From NCBI GenBank assembly GCA_016841625.1, contig JAENYU010000003.1, positions 59,063 to 123,062 of the forward strand: a stretch of DNA of 64,000 nt, in the 5' to 3' direction. Shown here in pieces: positions 9,031-18,902 of this stretch; position 1 is the first letter of the stretch; every line of letters starts with the position of its first letter. Below the pieces are notes generated by a model. The model saw only the letters and a list, made by a program, of their open reading frames with translations, did not search any database and was not told the DNA's origin. Source of the stretch: Methanobacteriota archaeon (lineage in GTDB: Archaea; Halobacteriota; Methanosarcinia; Methanosarcinales; Methanosarcinaceae). The position numbers were made by a program, and so were the translations under genes.

Positions 9031-9358
9031 TTATTTTCACCGTTGGGTAAATTTATAAATTCGTCAGGAAATTTTCCGGGTTCAGAGGATCCTTGATTAA
9101 AGGATTTTTGGCCAAACTGAGAAAACTTCACAACAAAATACATACTTTTAGGGCAATAATGATCAATGGTGTGCGCTAGAGTATACTTATTCACAAATAG
9201 ATAAACGTTTCTATTCGGGAGGAAAGGAGTTTCCGGAAGCAGACACCTGCAAAGAAACCGAATAGCCAGGGCAGGAATTCTTTTCCAGAAGAAACAAAAT
9301 CTATTCTTTTAACGTCCCATAGAGAAAAATTATTTTATATAGTTGAACCCATGGTACT
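9031..9358. other. Divergent intergenic region between the FilR1-like and HerA-like genes
   Basis: No gene is seen in this 328-base gap. It contains promoter-like AT-rich segments at both ends. On the plus strand the box ttttatatag (9332-9341) lies about 20-27 bases upstream of the ATG at 9359, the spacing expected for a leaderless archaeal transcript. Confidence 0.5.
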
Positions 9359-10750
9359 ATGAAGAATGTGAAAGGGGGTAAGACTGTCGGGTCTTCGTTT
9401 ACAAAGACAGCTGCCGGAAAATACCGTGTGCTTGGAAATGAGAATAACGGGGGTGAGGGACTGCTGTTCCTCGGGAACTACCTGGCTCTTGACCGCTCCA
9501 AAGGAGCACCCGTCTTCCTTGATGCCCTGAAACCCCATGCGGTCCTGATCTGCGGGAAAAGGGGATACGGAAAGTCCTATACCATGGGCTGCATACTGGA
9601 AGAACTCGCCCTTCTACCTCCCTCCCTCGCAAAAAACCTGGCATCCCTGGTTATTGATACCATGGGAATTTTCTGGACAATGGGAAACCAGAACACGCTT
9701 GAAGCCGGGAAACTCAAACAATGGAACCTTGAACCTTCCGGCATTGAGGCAGAAGTCTTCGTACCTGCAGGAAAAGCAGAAGAGTACAGGAAACGAAACA
9801 TAAAGGTCACACCGTTTTCAATCTCGATCTCAGAACTTTCAGGGGGCCAGTGGTGCAGGATATTTAAAGTAGATGAGGTTTCCCCTCTGGGAGTGCTTGT
9901 TGTAAGGTCAATAGAATCTCTCAGGGAGAAGGATGAAGCGTATTCTTTCGAAGACATAATTGCAGAAGTACTCCGGGACGAGCGTTCGGATTCTTCTGCG
10001 AAAGGAGCAGCTGAAAATTATTTCAGAGCCGTTTATTCCTGGGGAGTATTCGAAAAGAGAGGGAACCGGCTGTCAGAACTCATAAGCGGGGGTAAGACCT
10101 CTATCCTTGACGTGAGCACCCTTGAAAATGAGAATGTCTGTGCAGCCGTAGTTTCCATTCTTGCAGGCAGGCTCTATGCAAAACGGCTTGAAGCCAGGAG
10201 GGCATATGAAAAAAGGCTCATGGGAGGAGGACGGGAGGAAAAAAAAGTAGGAAAAGAGGGAGAGGAAGAAGGGGCAGAAGTTGAAGTTGACGAAGGGGAA
10301 GACGAGTTTCCCATGGTCTGGCTCTTCATAGATGAAGCCCACCTTTTCCTTCCCGCAGGAGCCGAAACCCTTGCATCGGAAGTACTGATTAACAGATGCC
10401 TCAGGCAGGGTAGGCAGCCGGGACTGTCCCTGATCCTTGCCACCCAGCGGCCTTCAGGCCTTCATACGGACGTGGTCTCGCAAAGCGACCTTTTGATCTG
10501 CCACCGTCTTACAGCAAGCGACGATATCCTTGCCCTTGAAACCGCCCGCCCCCTCTACATGCAGGAGGGAATCCGGGGATATATAAAGAAAATGGGGAGT
10601 GAGAGGGGAGCTGCCCTGATCGTGGACGACCACTCGGAGTCCGTCCACCTGGTCCGGGTGCGCCCCCGGCGGAGCTGGCACGGAGGGGGAGAGCCAAGCG
10701 CCCTGATGCCCGCAGCGGAAGTAAAAAACAGAGAAGAAACTTCGCCATAA
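9359..10750 (+). CDS. HerA/DUF87-like hexameric ATPase
   Basis: The 463-residue protein has a Walker A motif ICGKRGYGKSYTMG near residues 63-76, a Walker B motif VWLFIDEAHLFLP near 317-330 and a downstream sensor/arginine region LILATQRPSGLHTDVVSQ. This is the HerA/FtsK-like arrangement of DUF87 ATPases, which translocate DNA. Just before Walker B is an unusually charged, repetitive insertion rich in Gly, Glu and Lys (about residues 290-315). The neighbouring NurA nuclease usually paired with HerA is absent, so a role in end resection is not supported here. The transcript may be leaderless. Confidence 0.82.
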   Translation: MKNVKGGKTVGSSFTKTAAGKYRVLGNENNGGEGLLFLGNYLALDRSKGAPVFLDALKPHAVLICGKRGYGKSYTMGCILEELALLPPSLAKNLASLVIDTMGIFWTMGNQNTLEAGKLKQWNLEPSGIEAEVFVPAGKAEEYRKRNIKVTPFSISISELSGGQWCRIFKVDEVSPLGVLVVRSIESLREKDEAYSFEDIIAEVLRDERSDSSAKGAAENYFRAVYSWGVFEKRGNRLSELISGGKTSILDVSTLENENVCAAVVSILAGRLYAKRLEARRAYEKRLMGGGREEKKVGKEGEEEGAEVEVDEGEDEFPMVWLFIDEAHLFLPAGAETLASEVLINRCLRQGRQPGLSLILATQRPSGLHTDVVSQSDLLICHRLTASDDILALETARPLYMQEGIRGYIKKMGSERGAALIVDDHSESVHLVRVRPRRSWHGGGEPSALMPAAEVKNREETSP

Positions 10751-10980
10751 GAGCAATAAACGCTTATTTTCCCGCAAATTCCAGGGAAAAACGAAGATCT
10801 ATTGTGAACCATTTTTATACCCTGCCATAAAATAATTTAAATATTAGCTATTATTATCATGCTACCCAATGAATGGCTGATTTACAAGCTGTAAACAAAA
10901 AGATGTAATCATATTCAGTGATAGGCCTCTGGCCTTTACAACTACAGCGTTTAAATTCAGCAAACCATATCGGTGATGCC

Positions 10981-11469
10981 ATGAAAGGAAAAGCCTGGAA
11001 ATTCGGAGATGACGTGGACACGGACGCAATAATTCCGGGTCGGTACCTGATCTTTAATACCCCCGAGGAACTTGCAAAGTACACCTTTGAGGGAGTCCGT
11101 CCCGAGTTTGCAAAGAAAGTACATGAAAACGACATCGTTGTCGGAGGCAGCAACTTTGGCTGCGGATCCTCCCGCGAACATGCTCCCCTTGCCCTGCGGG
11201 GCTCAAAGGTGTCCTGCGTGATCGCAAAGTCCTTTGCCCGGATCTTTTTCAGGAACTCGATCAACATCGGGATCCCGGTTCTTGAATGCCCGGACACGGA
11301 CAGGATTGACGACGGGGACGAACTGGAAGTGGACCTGGGAACAGGGGTCATTGAAAACAAAACGAAAGGCGAGACCTACCAGGCAACTCCCCTCCCGGAA
11401 TTTGTCCGCGAGATCGTGGATAAGGGTGGGCTGGTTGAATATTCCCGGGACCTGGTCTCAAAACGCTAA
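10981..11469 (+). CDS. leuD: 3-isopropylmalate dehydratase small subunit
   Basis: The 162-residue swivelling-domain subunit pairs with a large Fe-S subunit encoded elsewhere to isomerise isopropylmalate in leucine synthesis. The signature segments are [18 protein letters not shown] and [20 protein letters not shown]. Methanogens also have a homoaconitase paralogue for coenzyme B synthesis, in which the loop after the RY motif reads YLRT. Here it is YLIF with no arginine, which favours LeuD, although this discriminator is recalled rather than tested. The ATG at 10981 follows ggtgat. The gene for the next but one leucine enzyme follows on the same strand. Confidence 0.85.
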   Translation: MKGKAWKFGDDVDTDAIIPGRYLIFNTPEELAKYTFEGVRPEFAKKVHENDIVVGGSNFGCGSSREHAPLALRGSKVSCVIAKSFARIFFRNSINIGIPVLECPDTDRIDDGDELEVDLGTGVIENKTKGETYQATPLPEFVREIVDKGGLVEYSRDLVSKR

Positions 11470-11646
11470 TTAGAGGGAATCTGTTCAGGGAAAATCGTTC
11501 AGGACAAAACATATCAGGACAAAACTGTCAGTAAAAAAACTGTCAGGTCAAAGCCTGTTCAAAAAACCTGTTCAAAAAACCTGTTCACGTTCAACATCTC
11601 TTAAAAATGAGGCAAATTTGCCAGCAAATTTTAAAGGAGTAAAAAT
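11470..11646. repeat. Gap with degenerate ctgttcaaaaaac/ttcaggacaaaac repeats
   Basis: The spacer between leuD and leuB is largely made of short related words: gttcaggacaaaac, atcaggacaaaac and ctgttcaaaaaac, with the last repeated in tandem with a 13 bp period near 11555-11585. No gene is seen. An aaaggag Shine-Dalgarno sequence for leuB lies at its 3' end. Confidence 0.6.
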
Positions 11647-12774
11647 ATGACGCAGTATAAGATTCCGGTCCTTCCCGGAGATGGGATAGGTCCAGAAATC
11701 ATCGCCGAAGGCAAGAAAGTTGTGGATGTCGCCGGCGAAAAATTCGGCTTTGACGTAGAATGGATCGAGTACCCGCATGGGGCAGATCACTACCTGGAAA
11801 CAGGGGAACTGATTTCGGAAGACACCTTGAAAGAATTATCCGGTTATCCTGCCATTTACCTGGGATCCATAGGAGACCCGAGGATTGCCCCGGGAGTTCT
11901 TGAAAAGGGGATCTTATTAACTGCTCGCTTTTACTTCGACCAGTACATCAACCTGCGCCCGGTGAAACTCCTGGAAGGGGTCTGGACCCCGCTCAAGGAC
12001 AAGACATCAAAAGACATCGACTTCACCGTGGTCAGGGAAAACACCGAGGACTTCTACATCGGCATCGGTGGAAGAGCCAAAAAAGGCGAGAGCAAGGACC
12101 TTCTCGAAGTGAAGAGGACGCTTTACTCTGCAAAATTCAACCTGGACATCGAGACCGACAGTGAAGAAATCGCCTACCAGATAGGCTTGATCTCAAAGGA
12201 AGGCACCCAGAGGGTCATGGAATACGCCTTTGACCTTGCCGAAAAGAGCAAAAAGCACGTCTCATCCGTGGACAAGGCAAACGTCCTTTCCGACATCTAC
12301 GGCTTCTGGCGCGAGGAATTCGAAGCAGTCGCCTCGAAACACCCCGACGTTACCACGGACTTCAACTTCGTGGACGCAATCACCATGTGGTTCGTGAAAA
12401 ACCCCGAATGGTTCGACGTTGTCGTAACCCCGAACATGTTCGGAGACATCATAACCGACCTCGGAGCAATGATCCAGGGCGGCCTCGGCCTTGCCCCCGG
12501 CGGAAACATCAACCCCCAGGGCACAAGCATGTTCGAGCCCATCCACGGTTCAGCTCCCAAGTACAGGGGCATGAACAAGGTCAACCCGATTGCCACCATC
12601 TGGGCGGGCGCCATGCTCATCGAACAGCTTGGAGAAAAAGAAGCAGCAGACAGCATCGTAGGCGCAATCCAGCAAAACATCCTGGACGCCAAAGTCAGGA
12701 CCTACGACATGGGCGGCAGTAGCGGCACCTCCGACGTAGGAGACGACATCGCAAGGCTCGTAAGAGAAGGATAA
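11647..12774 (+). CDS. leuB: 3-isopropylmalate dehydrogenase
   Basis: The 375-residue beta-decarboxylating dehydrogenase has the family N-terminus [13 protein letters not shown] and the NAD-binding end [18 protein letters not shown]. The Mg-binding signature [17 protein letters not shown] is at about residues 260-275. It oxidises and decarboxylates isopropylmalate in leucine synthesis. The homoisocitrate dehydrogenase AksF of coenzyme B synthesis is a close paralogue and cannot be excluded, but the position behind leuD supports LeuB. A strong aaaggag ribosome-binding site precedes the ATG, and a strong hairpin terminator overlaps the stop codon. Confidence 0.85.
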   Translation: MTQYKIPVLPGDGIGPEIIAEGKKVVDVAGEKFGFDVEWIEYPHGADHYLETGELISEDTLKELSGYPAIYLGSIGDPRIAPGVLEKGILLTARFYFDQYINLRPVKLLEGVWTPLKDKTSKDIDFTVVRENTEDFYIGIGGRAKKGESKDLLEVKRTLYSAKFNLDIETDSEEIAYQIGLISKEGTQRVMEYAFDLAEKSKKHVSSVDKANVLSDIYGFWREEFEAVASKHPDVTTDFNFVDAITMWFVKNPEWFDVVVTPNMFGDIITDLGAMIQGGLGLAPGGNINPQGTSMFEPIHGSAPKYRGMNKVNPIATIWAGAMLIEQLGEKEAADSIVGAIQQNILDAKVRTYDMGGSSGTSDVGDDIARLVREG

Positions 12775-12812
12775 ATGGATAGAATATTTTTATCCATTTA
12801 ATTCTATTTTTT
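12772..12812 (+). terminator. Hairpin with T tract after leuB
   Basis: A perfect 10 bp inverted repeat, taaatggata at 12772-12781 and tatccattta at 12791-12800, encloses a 9-base loop. It is followed by attctatttttt. The 5' arm begins at the leuB stop codon. Confidence 0.7.
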
Positions 12813-13057
12813 AAGGAAAATCCATATTTTTTTATTCCGCTTTAAATTGATTTTATTTTATATTATTTTATTTTAGGTTGAAAAGTTTCTTCATTATCTC
12901 GCGTATTATCTACAAATTCATAGATAGTGTGATTCATCTCACTTTCCGCAGATGTATACAAATGTATCATTAATTTACCGATTTGCCCGATATTCTTAAT
13001 AGTATTGCAAGTTGGCTTTTAACTCATGGCCATATTGAGAAAATCGGTGGCATTTTT

Positions 13058-13145
13058 GTGAACCACAGCTGGTGGTAGGCGAGCTTCGGGCTTGCCCAGG
13101 AAAATATGGGCCGTATCTGGATGGTTACTGTCTCAGTTCAGATAC
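13058..13145 (+). ncRNA. Candidate structured RNA or 5' leader upstream of the FNR-like gene
   Basis: Within an otherwise AT-rich 458-base gap (12775-13232), a GC-richer segment holds consecutive inverted repeats. They are accac/gtggt around a 5-base loop (about 13060-13074), and ggcgagc/gcttgcc around ttcgg (13078-13096). A third pair, gtatctg (13113-13119) and cagatac (13139-13145), is perfect. The third 5' arm could instead pair with the preceding atat segment, so two folds compete. It is not a family I recognise. It could be a leader element of the flavoprotein gene starting at 13233 or a separate RNA. The strand is inferred from that gene. Confidence 0.35.
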
Positions 13146-13232
13146 GTCAATAATCTTTAATTATATATCTCGTGAATTTAAATATATAAAAATACAATTT
13201 TCAAGTAACCATGAATTAGAGTGGGGGAGAAA

Positions 13233-13931
13233 ATGCTTTTTGAAACCTGTGTAGTTGAAACTATCCAGAGGACACCCGATATAAAGAGTATAAGATTCGA
13301 AAAGCCTCAGGGGTTCAGTTATCTTGCAGGCCAGTATATATTCATAACTCTGGGAGGCGGTCCTGACAGGATGGAAAAACATTTTACTTTATCCAGCAGC
13401 CCTACCGAAAGCTTCCTTGAGATAACCAAGCGGTTGACAGGCCATCCTTTCTCAAATGCCCTAGCTGGCCTGAATTCAGGTGATAAAGTTTCCATAAGGG
13501 GACCTTATGGCGAATTCACCTTCCAGGGTGAGTATGATAAGGTAGGCATGCTCTCTGGAGGCATAGGTATAACTCCGCTGCGAAGCATAATCAGATATTC
13601 CATCGATAAGGAGTTGGGCACCAATATAATCCTTCTTTGCTCTAACAGAAGCGAGAGTGATATAGCCTTCAGGAATGAGCTGGAGGGTATGCAGAGGGAG
13701 AAACCTGACATAAAAGTGATTGAAACAATCACCAGGCCCGAACCGGAATGGAAGGGAGTGACAGGGAGGATCAATGCCGGGATGGTAAAAAAATTTATGC
13801 CGGATTATATAGAACGCACATTCTATACAAGCGGCCCACCGAAGATGGTGGAGGCAATGATCTCTCTTTTGAGGGAGCTGGGAGTGCCGGAAGAGCAGAT
13901 AAAGCAAGAACATTTTTACGGCTATGATTGA
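13233..13931 (+). CDS. FNR-like FAD/NAD(P)-binding oxidoreductase
   Basis: The 232-residue protein has the two domains of the ferredoxin-NADP reductase superfamily. The N-terminal FAD barrel contains SYLAGQYIFITL and the flavin-binding HFTLSSSP, then RGPYGEF. The C-terminal nucleotide-binding domain begins MLSGGIGITPLRSI and ends FYTSGPPKMVEAM. No cysteine-rich 2Fe-2S motif is present, so it needs a separate electron partner. I use the ATG at 13233, which follows gtgggggag; an in-frame GTG at 13221 would add four residues. Codon use looks less GC-rich than in neighbouring housekeeping genes. The physiological partner is unknown. Confidence 0.82.
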   Translation: MLFETCVVETIQRTPDIKSIRFEKPQGFSYLAGQYIFITLGGGPDRMEKHFTLSSSPTESFLEITKRLTGHPFSNALAGLNSGDKVSIRGPYGEFTFQGEYDKVGMLSGGIGITPLRSIIRYSIDKELGTNIILLCSNRSESDIAFRNELEGMQREKPDIKVIETITRPEPEWKGVTGRINAGMVKKFMPDYIERTFYTSGPPKMVEAMISLLRELGVPEEQIKQEHFYGYD

Positions 13932-14130
13932 TTCCTTAGCAATATCCTTAGCAATATCCACCAAAACAGGATTGAGATTCTTTTTTAAAGACGCAGAATA
14001 GACGCAGAATAGACGCAGAATTATCCTTAGACATTCGCGAGCAAGGCCAGAGAAATGAGTATTGAAACTCAGGAAGTTTCACGACCTTCTTTTCAGTTGC
14101 CTTTAAATCCCAGAAACCTCCTACTATCCC

Positions 14131-15180
14131 GTGATTGACGTGGCACGGAAAAAGCAGTTTGAAAAGCCCCTGCACGGGGACAAGGAAAGTCTGCGCTTCG
14201 CGACCCCGGAACCGATTGCTCGGTACAGGGCGCAGCGCCTGAAATGCAGGACCCTGGCTGACATCAGCTGCGGGATCGGGGGGCAGACTGTGTTCTTTGC
14301 ACAGCAGTGCGAGTTCGTATATGCAGTGGAAATTGACCCTGAGAAAGTCGAATATGCAAAACAGAACTGCGAGATGTACGGGCTCGACAACGTGAAGTTC
14401 ATCTGCGGGGACGCACTCTCCCCCGAAGTCATTGCGCAGATCCCGGAAGTCGATATCGTGTTTTCGGACCCCTTCCGCCCGCCTGAAGAAGAGGAGAGGA
14501 AAGTCTCGAGCATCGAGCCGGGAATTCCGAACGTGCTTGAAGCTTACGGGGAGAAGACCAAAAACTTTGCCTTCGAAGCCCCCCCCCAGATGCCGCCCGA
14601 GCGCATCCCCTTTGACTGCGAAAAGGAATATATCTCCCTGGAAGGACAGCTCAACCGCCTGACCCTTTATTTCGGAGGGCTGAAGCAGTTCGAACGGCTT
14701 GCGGTGGCGCTTCCAGCGGGGGAAGGTCTGATCCCCAAGGACTGGCCGAATTCAAAGATCCGGGAAACCGACAAAATTAAACTCTACGCTTATGAGCCTG
14801 AACCTTCGGTTATGGCAGCAAAACTGCTTCCCGAACTTATAGACTCCATGATCGAACTTACGGGCCCCCTTGTCGGAGGCTTCGATATCTTCAGAGTAGA
14901 TAAAAAAAGGCTTTTGCTGACCTCGGATATCCTGGCAAAACAGTCCATGATCAAAAACCACTACCTCGTGCTCAAGACCTGCCCGTTCGAACCCCGGGAA
15001 ATAAACGAGTTCTTAAAGAACAATAATGTCGGGTCAGTGGTCCTGAGGGCAGGGGTAAAGCCCGAGGATTACTGGGATGTCCGGAACGAGGTTGAGAACG
15101 GCCTGGAAGGGAAGAAGACCGTGCACCTCTATGTAAAAGACGAACAGGCAATAATCTGTGAAGTGCTCTTTAAAGATTGA
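14131..15180 (+). CDS. Class I SAM-dependent methyltransferase, possibly RNA-directed
   Basis: The 349-residue protein has a clear Rossmann methyltransferase core: motif I LADISCGIGGQTVFFAQ near residue 48, an acidic VEIDPEKVEYAK and a GDALSPEV. At motif IV it has FSDPFRPPEEEER in place of the usual DPPY. The C-terminal part resembles the THUMP-like domain that follows such cores in a family of uncharacterised bacterial and archaeal methyltransferases. The substrate is unknown; RNA is the best guess. The start is GTG at 14131, with another GTG at 14140. A hairpin terminator follows. Confidence 0.75.
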   Translation: MIDVARKKQFEKPLHGDKESLRFATPEPIARYRAQRLKCRTLADISCGIGGQTVFFAQQCEFVYAVEIDPEKVEYAKQNCEMYGLDNVKFICGDALSPEVIAQIPEVDIVFSDPFRPPEEEERKVSSIEPGIPNVLEAYGEKTKNFAFEAPPQMPPERIPFDCEKEYISLEGQLNRLTLYFGGLKQFERLAVALPAGEGLIPKDWPNSKIRETDKIKLYAYEPEPSVMAAKLLPELIDSMIELTGPLVGGFDIFRVDKKRLLLTSDILAKQSMIKNHYLVLKTCPFEPREINEFLKNNNVGSVVLRAGVKPEDYWDVRNEVENGLEGKKTVHLYVKDEQAIICEVLFKD

Positions 15181-15244
15181 GAACAGCAGACTTCTGACTT
15201 GAAAGATTGAAAAAAAGAAGAGTGCAGGGTAAACGGAAAGGAAA

Positions 15245-15277
15245 CCGGGCTTAACAGAGCCCGGGATTCATTTTTTT
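15245..15277 (+). terminator. Hairpin with T tract after the methyltransferase gene
   Basis: The arms ccgggct (15245-15251) and agcccgg (15258-15264) form a perfect 7 bp stem with a 6-base loop. A T-rich tail with seven consecutive T follows. Confidence 0.7.
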
Positions 15278-15295
15278 ACATTCCTAACCAAACCT

Positions 15296-15392
15296 TATTT
15301 GGCTTATTTATCCTGATTTCATTCCGTTTATTTATCCGGTTTTTACTCTTATTTATCCGGTTTTTATTCCGTGTATTTATCCGGCTTATTCA
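15296..15392. repeat. Degenerate tttatccgg repeats downstream of alaS
   Basis: The word atttatccgg(t/c)tt recurs about four times with variable spacing between the methyltransferase terminator and the alaS stop codon. It is noncoding. Confidence 0.55.
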
Positions 15393-18160
15393 CCACATGC
15401 CTCTTTTACGAGCTCAAGCCCGCGGGCAAGGGCATCTTCAATCCTGGCCGGGTCGGTCCCGCCGCCCATGGCAAGGTCCGGCTTTCCGCCGCCACCGCCA
15501 CCGACGACTTTTGACATCTCACGGACCAGGGTGCCTGCACTGACTCCGCATTCGATCGCTTTCTTGCCGGCGGATGCCACGATTTTCACGCCTGAGGCGT
15601 CGCTAACAAGGATGGTGACAACGTCCTCGTTTTTCAGGAACTCCGTTGCGATCTTCTGGAGCTCCTTGGAATCGGCTCCAGGGAGGGATTTTGCAACTAC
15701 CCTGAGCCCTGCAACCTCACTCGCAGTTCCGAGCATCTGGTAGACCCTGGCGCGGGCAAGTTCTTCCTTGAGCCGCTCGTTTTCTTTCTGGAGGGATTTC
15801 CATTCCCCGAAGAAACGGTCAACACTTGCCGGGAGGTGGTCTGGCGGAACGCTCAGGGTCTTTGCGGACTCGACAAGCAGGAATTCCATCTTCTGCATAG
15901 CCCGGACAGCTGCGGTCCCGGCCGCAAATTCGAGTCTCTCGACCCCGTCCTGGATGCGCTCTGACTTCAGGATCTTGATGGGGCCGATAACGCCCGTAGT
16001 GAGGCAGTGGGTCCCGCCGCAGGCTTCCACGTCATCACCTACTTTTACGATCCTTATCTTCTCTCCTGGGGGAACGCCTCCCTGGTAGAGCCCGAAACCG
16101 TATTCCTGTTCGGCGTCTGTCCTGGACATCCACTCGGTGATTACGCGCTTGTTTTGCATGACCGTCCGGTTAGCCAGGAGTTCTATCTGCCTCAGTTCTT
16201 CAGGAGAGATGTGCTTGTAGTGGGAAAGATCAAGCCTCGAGTGGTCCTCGAACTTCTGGGCTCCTGCCTGCCAGATATGGTTGCCGAGGACTTTCCTTGC
16301 AGCATCATTCACTATGTGGGTTGCGGTATGGTGCCGGGCAAGGGTCATCCTCCGCTCTTCGTCCACTATGCCCACTATCATGTCGCCCTTGCTGATTTCA
16401 ATTCTTTCTTCGGGCGTTTCCACGGTATGGACAATGACGCCGTTGAAGACCTGGACATCCACCACTTTGTACACGGCATCTCCGGCTGTGATGGTTCCGA
16501 CGTCAGCAGGCTGGCCTCCGCCTTCCGCATAGAAGAAAGTGTTGTCCAGCACGAGATGGTTGTCAAAGACATCCAGGACAACAGCCTCGAACTCCATACG
16601 AGTCGGCTCGTCGTAGAAGAGGCGCTTGGTCTTCGGGAGGTGCTTGAGCCGCTCAGCAAAGGGGTTTTCGTCCACTTCCTTTTCTTCCGCCTTATTATGC
16701 AGCTCACCGATAATGGAATAGAAGTTGTCCGGGAACTCCACTCCTACCCCGAGATCGGATGCGACTTCCTTTGCCATCTCGGGAGGGATTCCGTGGGAGT
16801 CGTAGAGTTCGGTTAACTGGGACAGAGGAATCTTTTCTCCGCTCTTTTTGAAATGGCTTGCAGATTTCTGGATGATCCTGCGGCCCCTTTCCATAGTGCT
16901 GTTGAACTTTTCTTCTTCCGATTCCAGGATATCCTGGATGACCGGGAAGTTATCCCTGAACTCGGGGTACTCGGGCATGTTCCTGATGTGCATGTCCACG
17001 ATTTCGGAAAGCGGGGTCCTGACATCCAGGTCCTTCATCATGCGAAGCGTCCTTCTCAGGACCAGGCGGGCAAGGTATCCACCCTTGACGTTCGAGGGAA
17101 TGACCCCGTCCCCGAGCATGAAGGTCAGGCAGCGGGTGTGGTCTGCGATCGAGTAGACCTTTTCCACGGGCTCCATGATGGTCGCAAGCTTGTCCACAGT
17201 CATCCCGATGTTTGAAGCCACCTGTTTCCTGAGTGCCATCAGGTTTGCCTTTTCGCTCACGTCCATGAGCCCTGCAAGCCTTGCGTTCTGGGCAAGGATG
17301 TTTGCATACTCCGGATCGTTGAGTTCGTGTTCGAGTCCTGCAAGACCCATGAGTTCGGTTACGATTTCGGGGAAAATTGCATCATAGATGGTCGGAGAGC
17401 CTTTGGACGCCCAGACAAAACGCTCAAGCCCATATCCGGTGTCCACTATGTAGTTGTCCATCTTCGAGTAGTTCTCGCCCTTGATCGGGATATCCCCGTT
17501 CTTATCGACCTTCAAATTCATGAACACCAGGGTTGCAAGCTCGAGCCCATGCACGATTGTTTCCACACAGGGCCCGGCGTTTCCTCCGCCTGCCCAGGGT
17601 TCTTCCTTATAGGTAACAGCAAAGGGATCGACCTTGAGCGAGTTCAGGAGCTCGTCGCAGAGTTCCACGGTCCTGTCCTTCCAGTAAATCTCATTACCCG
17701 TGCGGTTGAAGGCATGGTGCGCCATCATTTCAAAGGTTGTAAGGTGGCGCCCGCTCCTGCCCACCGAGTCCAGGTCGTTTAAGCGGATGCAGGGCTGGGA
17801 GATCGTGAGGGGATTTGCAGGGGGAGGGACCTGCCCTGAAGTGACGAAGGGCTGGAAGTCGGCAATGGATGCAATGGTCAGGTAGATATCGTCCCTCCAG
17901 CGAGCAATCACCGGATAGCGTTCAACCCGGGTGTGCTCATGGGATTCGAAGAAGGAGAGGTAATACTCGCGCATCTCTGCGACATTGAATTCTCTGGAAA
18001 AGGCCGGGGTTCCGATAAAGGAATAAGGATCACAGGGCGCATCTCCGCATGTCTCGCGGTCAAGGTCGCGCGTCCAGAAGAATGCCCCGCATTTGGAACA
18101 CTGTTTCCGAACGAACCCATTATTTTTGAAAAAGTCAAGTTGATACTCGTCTTCAAGCAT
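15386..18160 (-). CDS. alaS: Alanyl-tRNA synthetase, archaeal type
   Basis: The 924-residue enzyme charges tRNA-Ala. An archaeal N-terminal zinc-like cluster (CSKCGAFFWTRD, then CGDAPCDPY) is at about residues 20-45. It is followed by the class II catalytic core and then the editing domain with HHTATH near residue 603 and CGGTHC near 715. A Gly-rich VGGGGGGKPDLAMGGG C-terminal DHHA1 domain ends the protein. The ATG at 18160 follows ggagtgat at good spacing; upstream in-frame codons to 18190 are probably untranslated. Length and motif order are normal for archaea. Confidence 0.96.
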   Translation of the reverse strand: MLEDEYQLDFFKNNGFVRKQCSKCGAFFWTRDLDRETCGDAPCDPYSFIGTPAFSREFNVAEMREYYLSFFESHEHTRVERYPVIARWRDDIYLTIASIADFQPFVTSGQVPPPANPLTISQPCIRLNDLDSVGRSGRHLTTFEMMAHHAFNRTGNEIYWKDRTVELCDELLNSLKVDPFAVTYKEEPWAGGGNAGPCVETIVHGLELATLVFMNLKVDKNGDIPIKGENYSKMDNYIVDTGYGLERFVWASKGSPTIYDAIFPEIVTELMGLAGLEHELNDPEYANILAQNARLAGLMDVSEKANLMALRKQVASNIGMTVDKLATIMEPVEKVYSIADHTRCLTFMLGDGVIPSNVKGGYLARLVLRRTLRMMKDLDVRTPLSEIVDMHIRNMPEYPEFRDNFPVIQDILESEEEKFNSTMERGRRIIQKSASHFKKSGEKIPLSQLTELYDSHGIPPEMAKEVASDLGVGVEFPDNFYSIIGELHNKAEEKEVDENPFAERLKHLPKTKRLFYDEPTRMEFEAVVLDVFDNHLVLDNTFFYAEGGGQPADVGTITAGDAVYKVVDVQVFNGVIVHTVETPEERIEISKGDMIVGIVDEERRMTLARHHTATHIVNDAARKVLGNHIWQAGAQKFEDHSRLDLSHYKHISPEELRQIELLANRTVMQNKRVITEWMSRTDAEQEYGFGLYQGGVPPGEKIRIVKVGDDVEACGGTHCLTTGVIGPIKILKSERIQDGVERLEFAAGTAAVRAMQKMEFLLVESAKTLSVPPDHLPASVDRFFGEWKSLQKENERLKEELARARVYQMLGTASEVAGLRVVAKSLPGADSKELQKIATEFLKNEDVVTILVSDASGVKIVASAGKKAIECGVSAGTLVREMSKVVGGGGGGKPDLAMGGGTDPARIEDALARGLELVKEACGE

Positions 18161-18190
18161 AATAATCACTCCGGATGCGTGGGGGTGCAC

Positions 18191-18902
18191 TCTGCCCCGG
18201 AACAGCTGAAAATAAAAGGAAAGCAGAAAAACCCCCGCTCAACCGTTTAAAAGGATTTAACGCGTTTTAATGTGCTTTATCCGGTTATCTTAATCGATTG
18301 TATGTCAATCAAACTTGTGTTATCACAATTATATGTTATCACGATATATGGTGTCACAGTGTACGTCAATTACAGTTTACGTTGATCACAGTGTAAGTTA
18401 ATAACGGTATGCATTGTTGCTGCACCCAACTTAAAGTTTGGGCACCGAACTTAAATATTGTAAACTTAGACGGGTTTAATGTCCCAGATAACTTTTACAA
18501 TTTAAACCGCTCTTTCGGCACAAAGAACTTACGCAACATTGTATGAATAATATAATAATGTTACTTTAAAGATATGATAATGTTACATCAAAGATAACCC
18601 GAATTTGAGGGTCCTAACCTATAAGTGTTAATTCTACACAAAAACCTTATTCTTTTTTTTAAAGATGAAAATTATTTTTTTGGCGTATGACCGGGGCCCT
18701 CTTCTCAAGCAACGTAAAAACAGTCTTCCCAAGAAATACAAAAACCCTGAATCCGGGGTCTGCAAAACCCTCAGGATCTACGAAACCTCATCATATCGCC
18801 AGATTTCATACTTTCAGGCTTGCTGCCATCAACTTACAGCCATCAACTTACGACCGTTAACTTGCTGGTGCCTGCCTGCCCCTGACCCATTCCCGGGAAG
18901 TT
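18191..18902. other. 712-base AT-rich intergenic region
   Basis: No supported gene is seen between the alaS start and the yhbY stop. The first part (about 18300-18420) has loosely repeated words such as tatgttatcac, cacagtgtacg and acagtttacg. A hairpin cccaa/ttggg at about 18425-18441 is followed by the box aacttaaatattg (18448-18460), very similar to the promoter-like aacttaaatatta upstream of feoB. An RNA beginning near 18480 on the plus strand is therefore possible. A 107-codon plus-strand frame at 18665-18988 has no ribosome-binding site and antisense-overlaps yhbY, so I do not call it. Confidence 0.4.
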
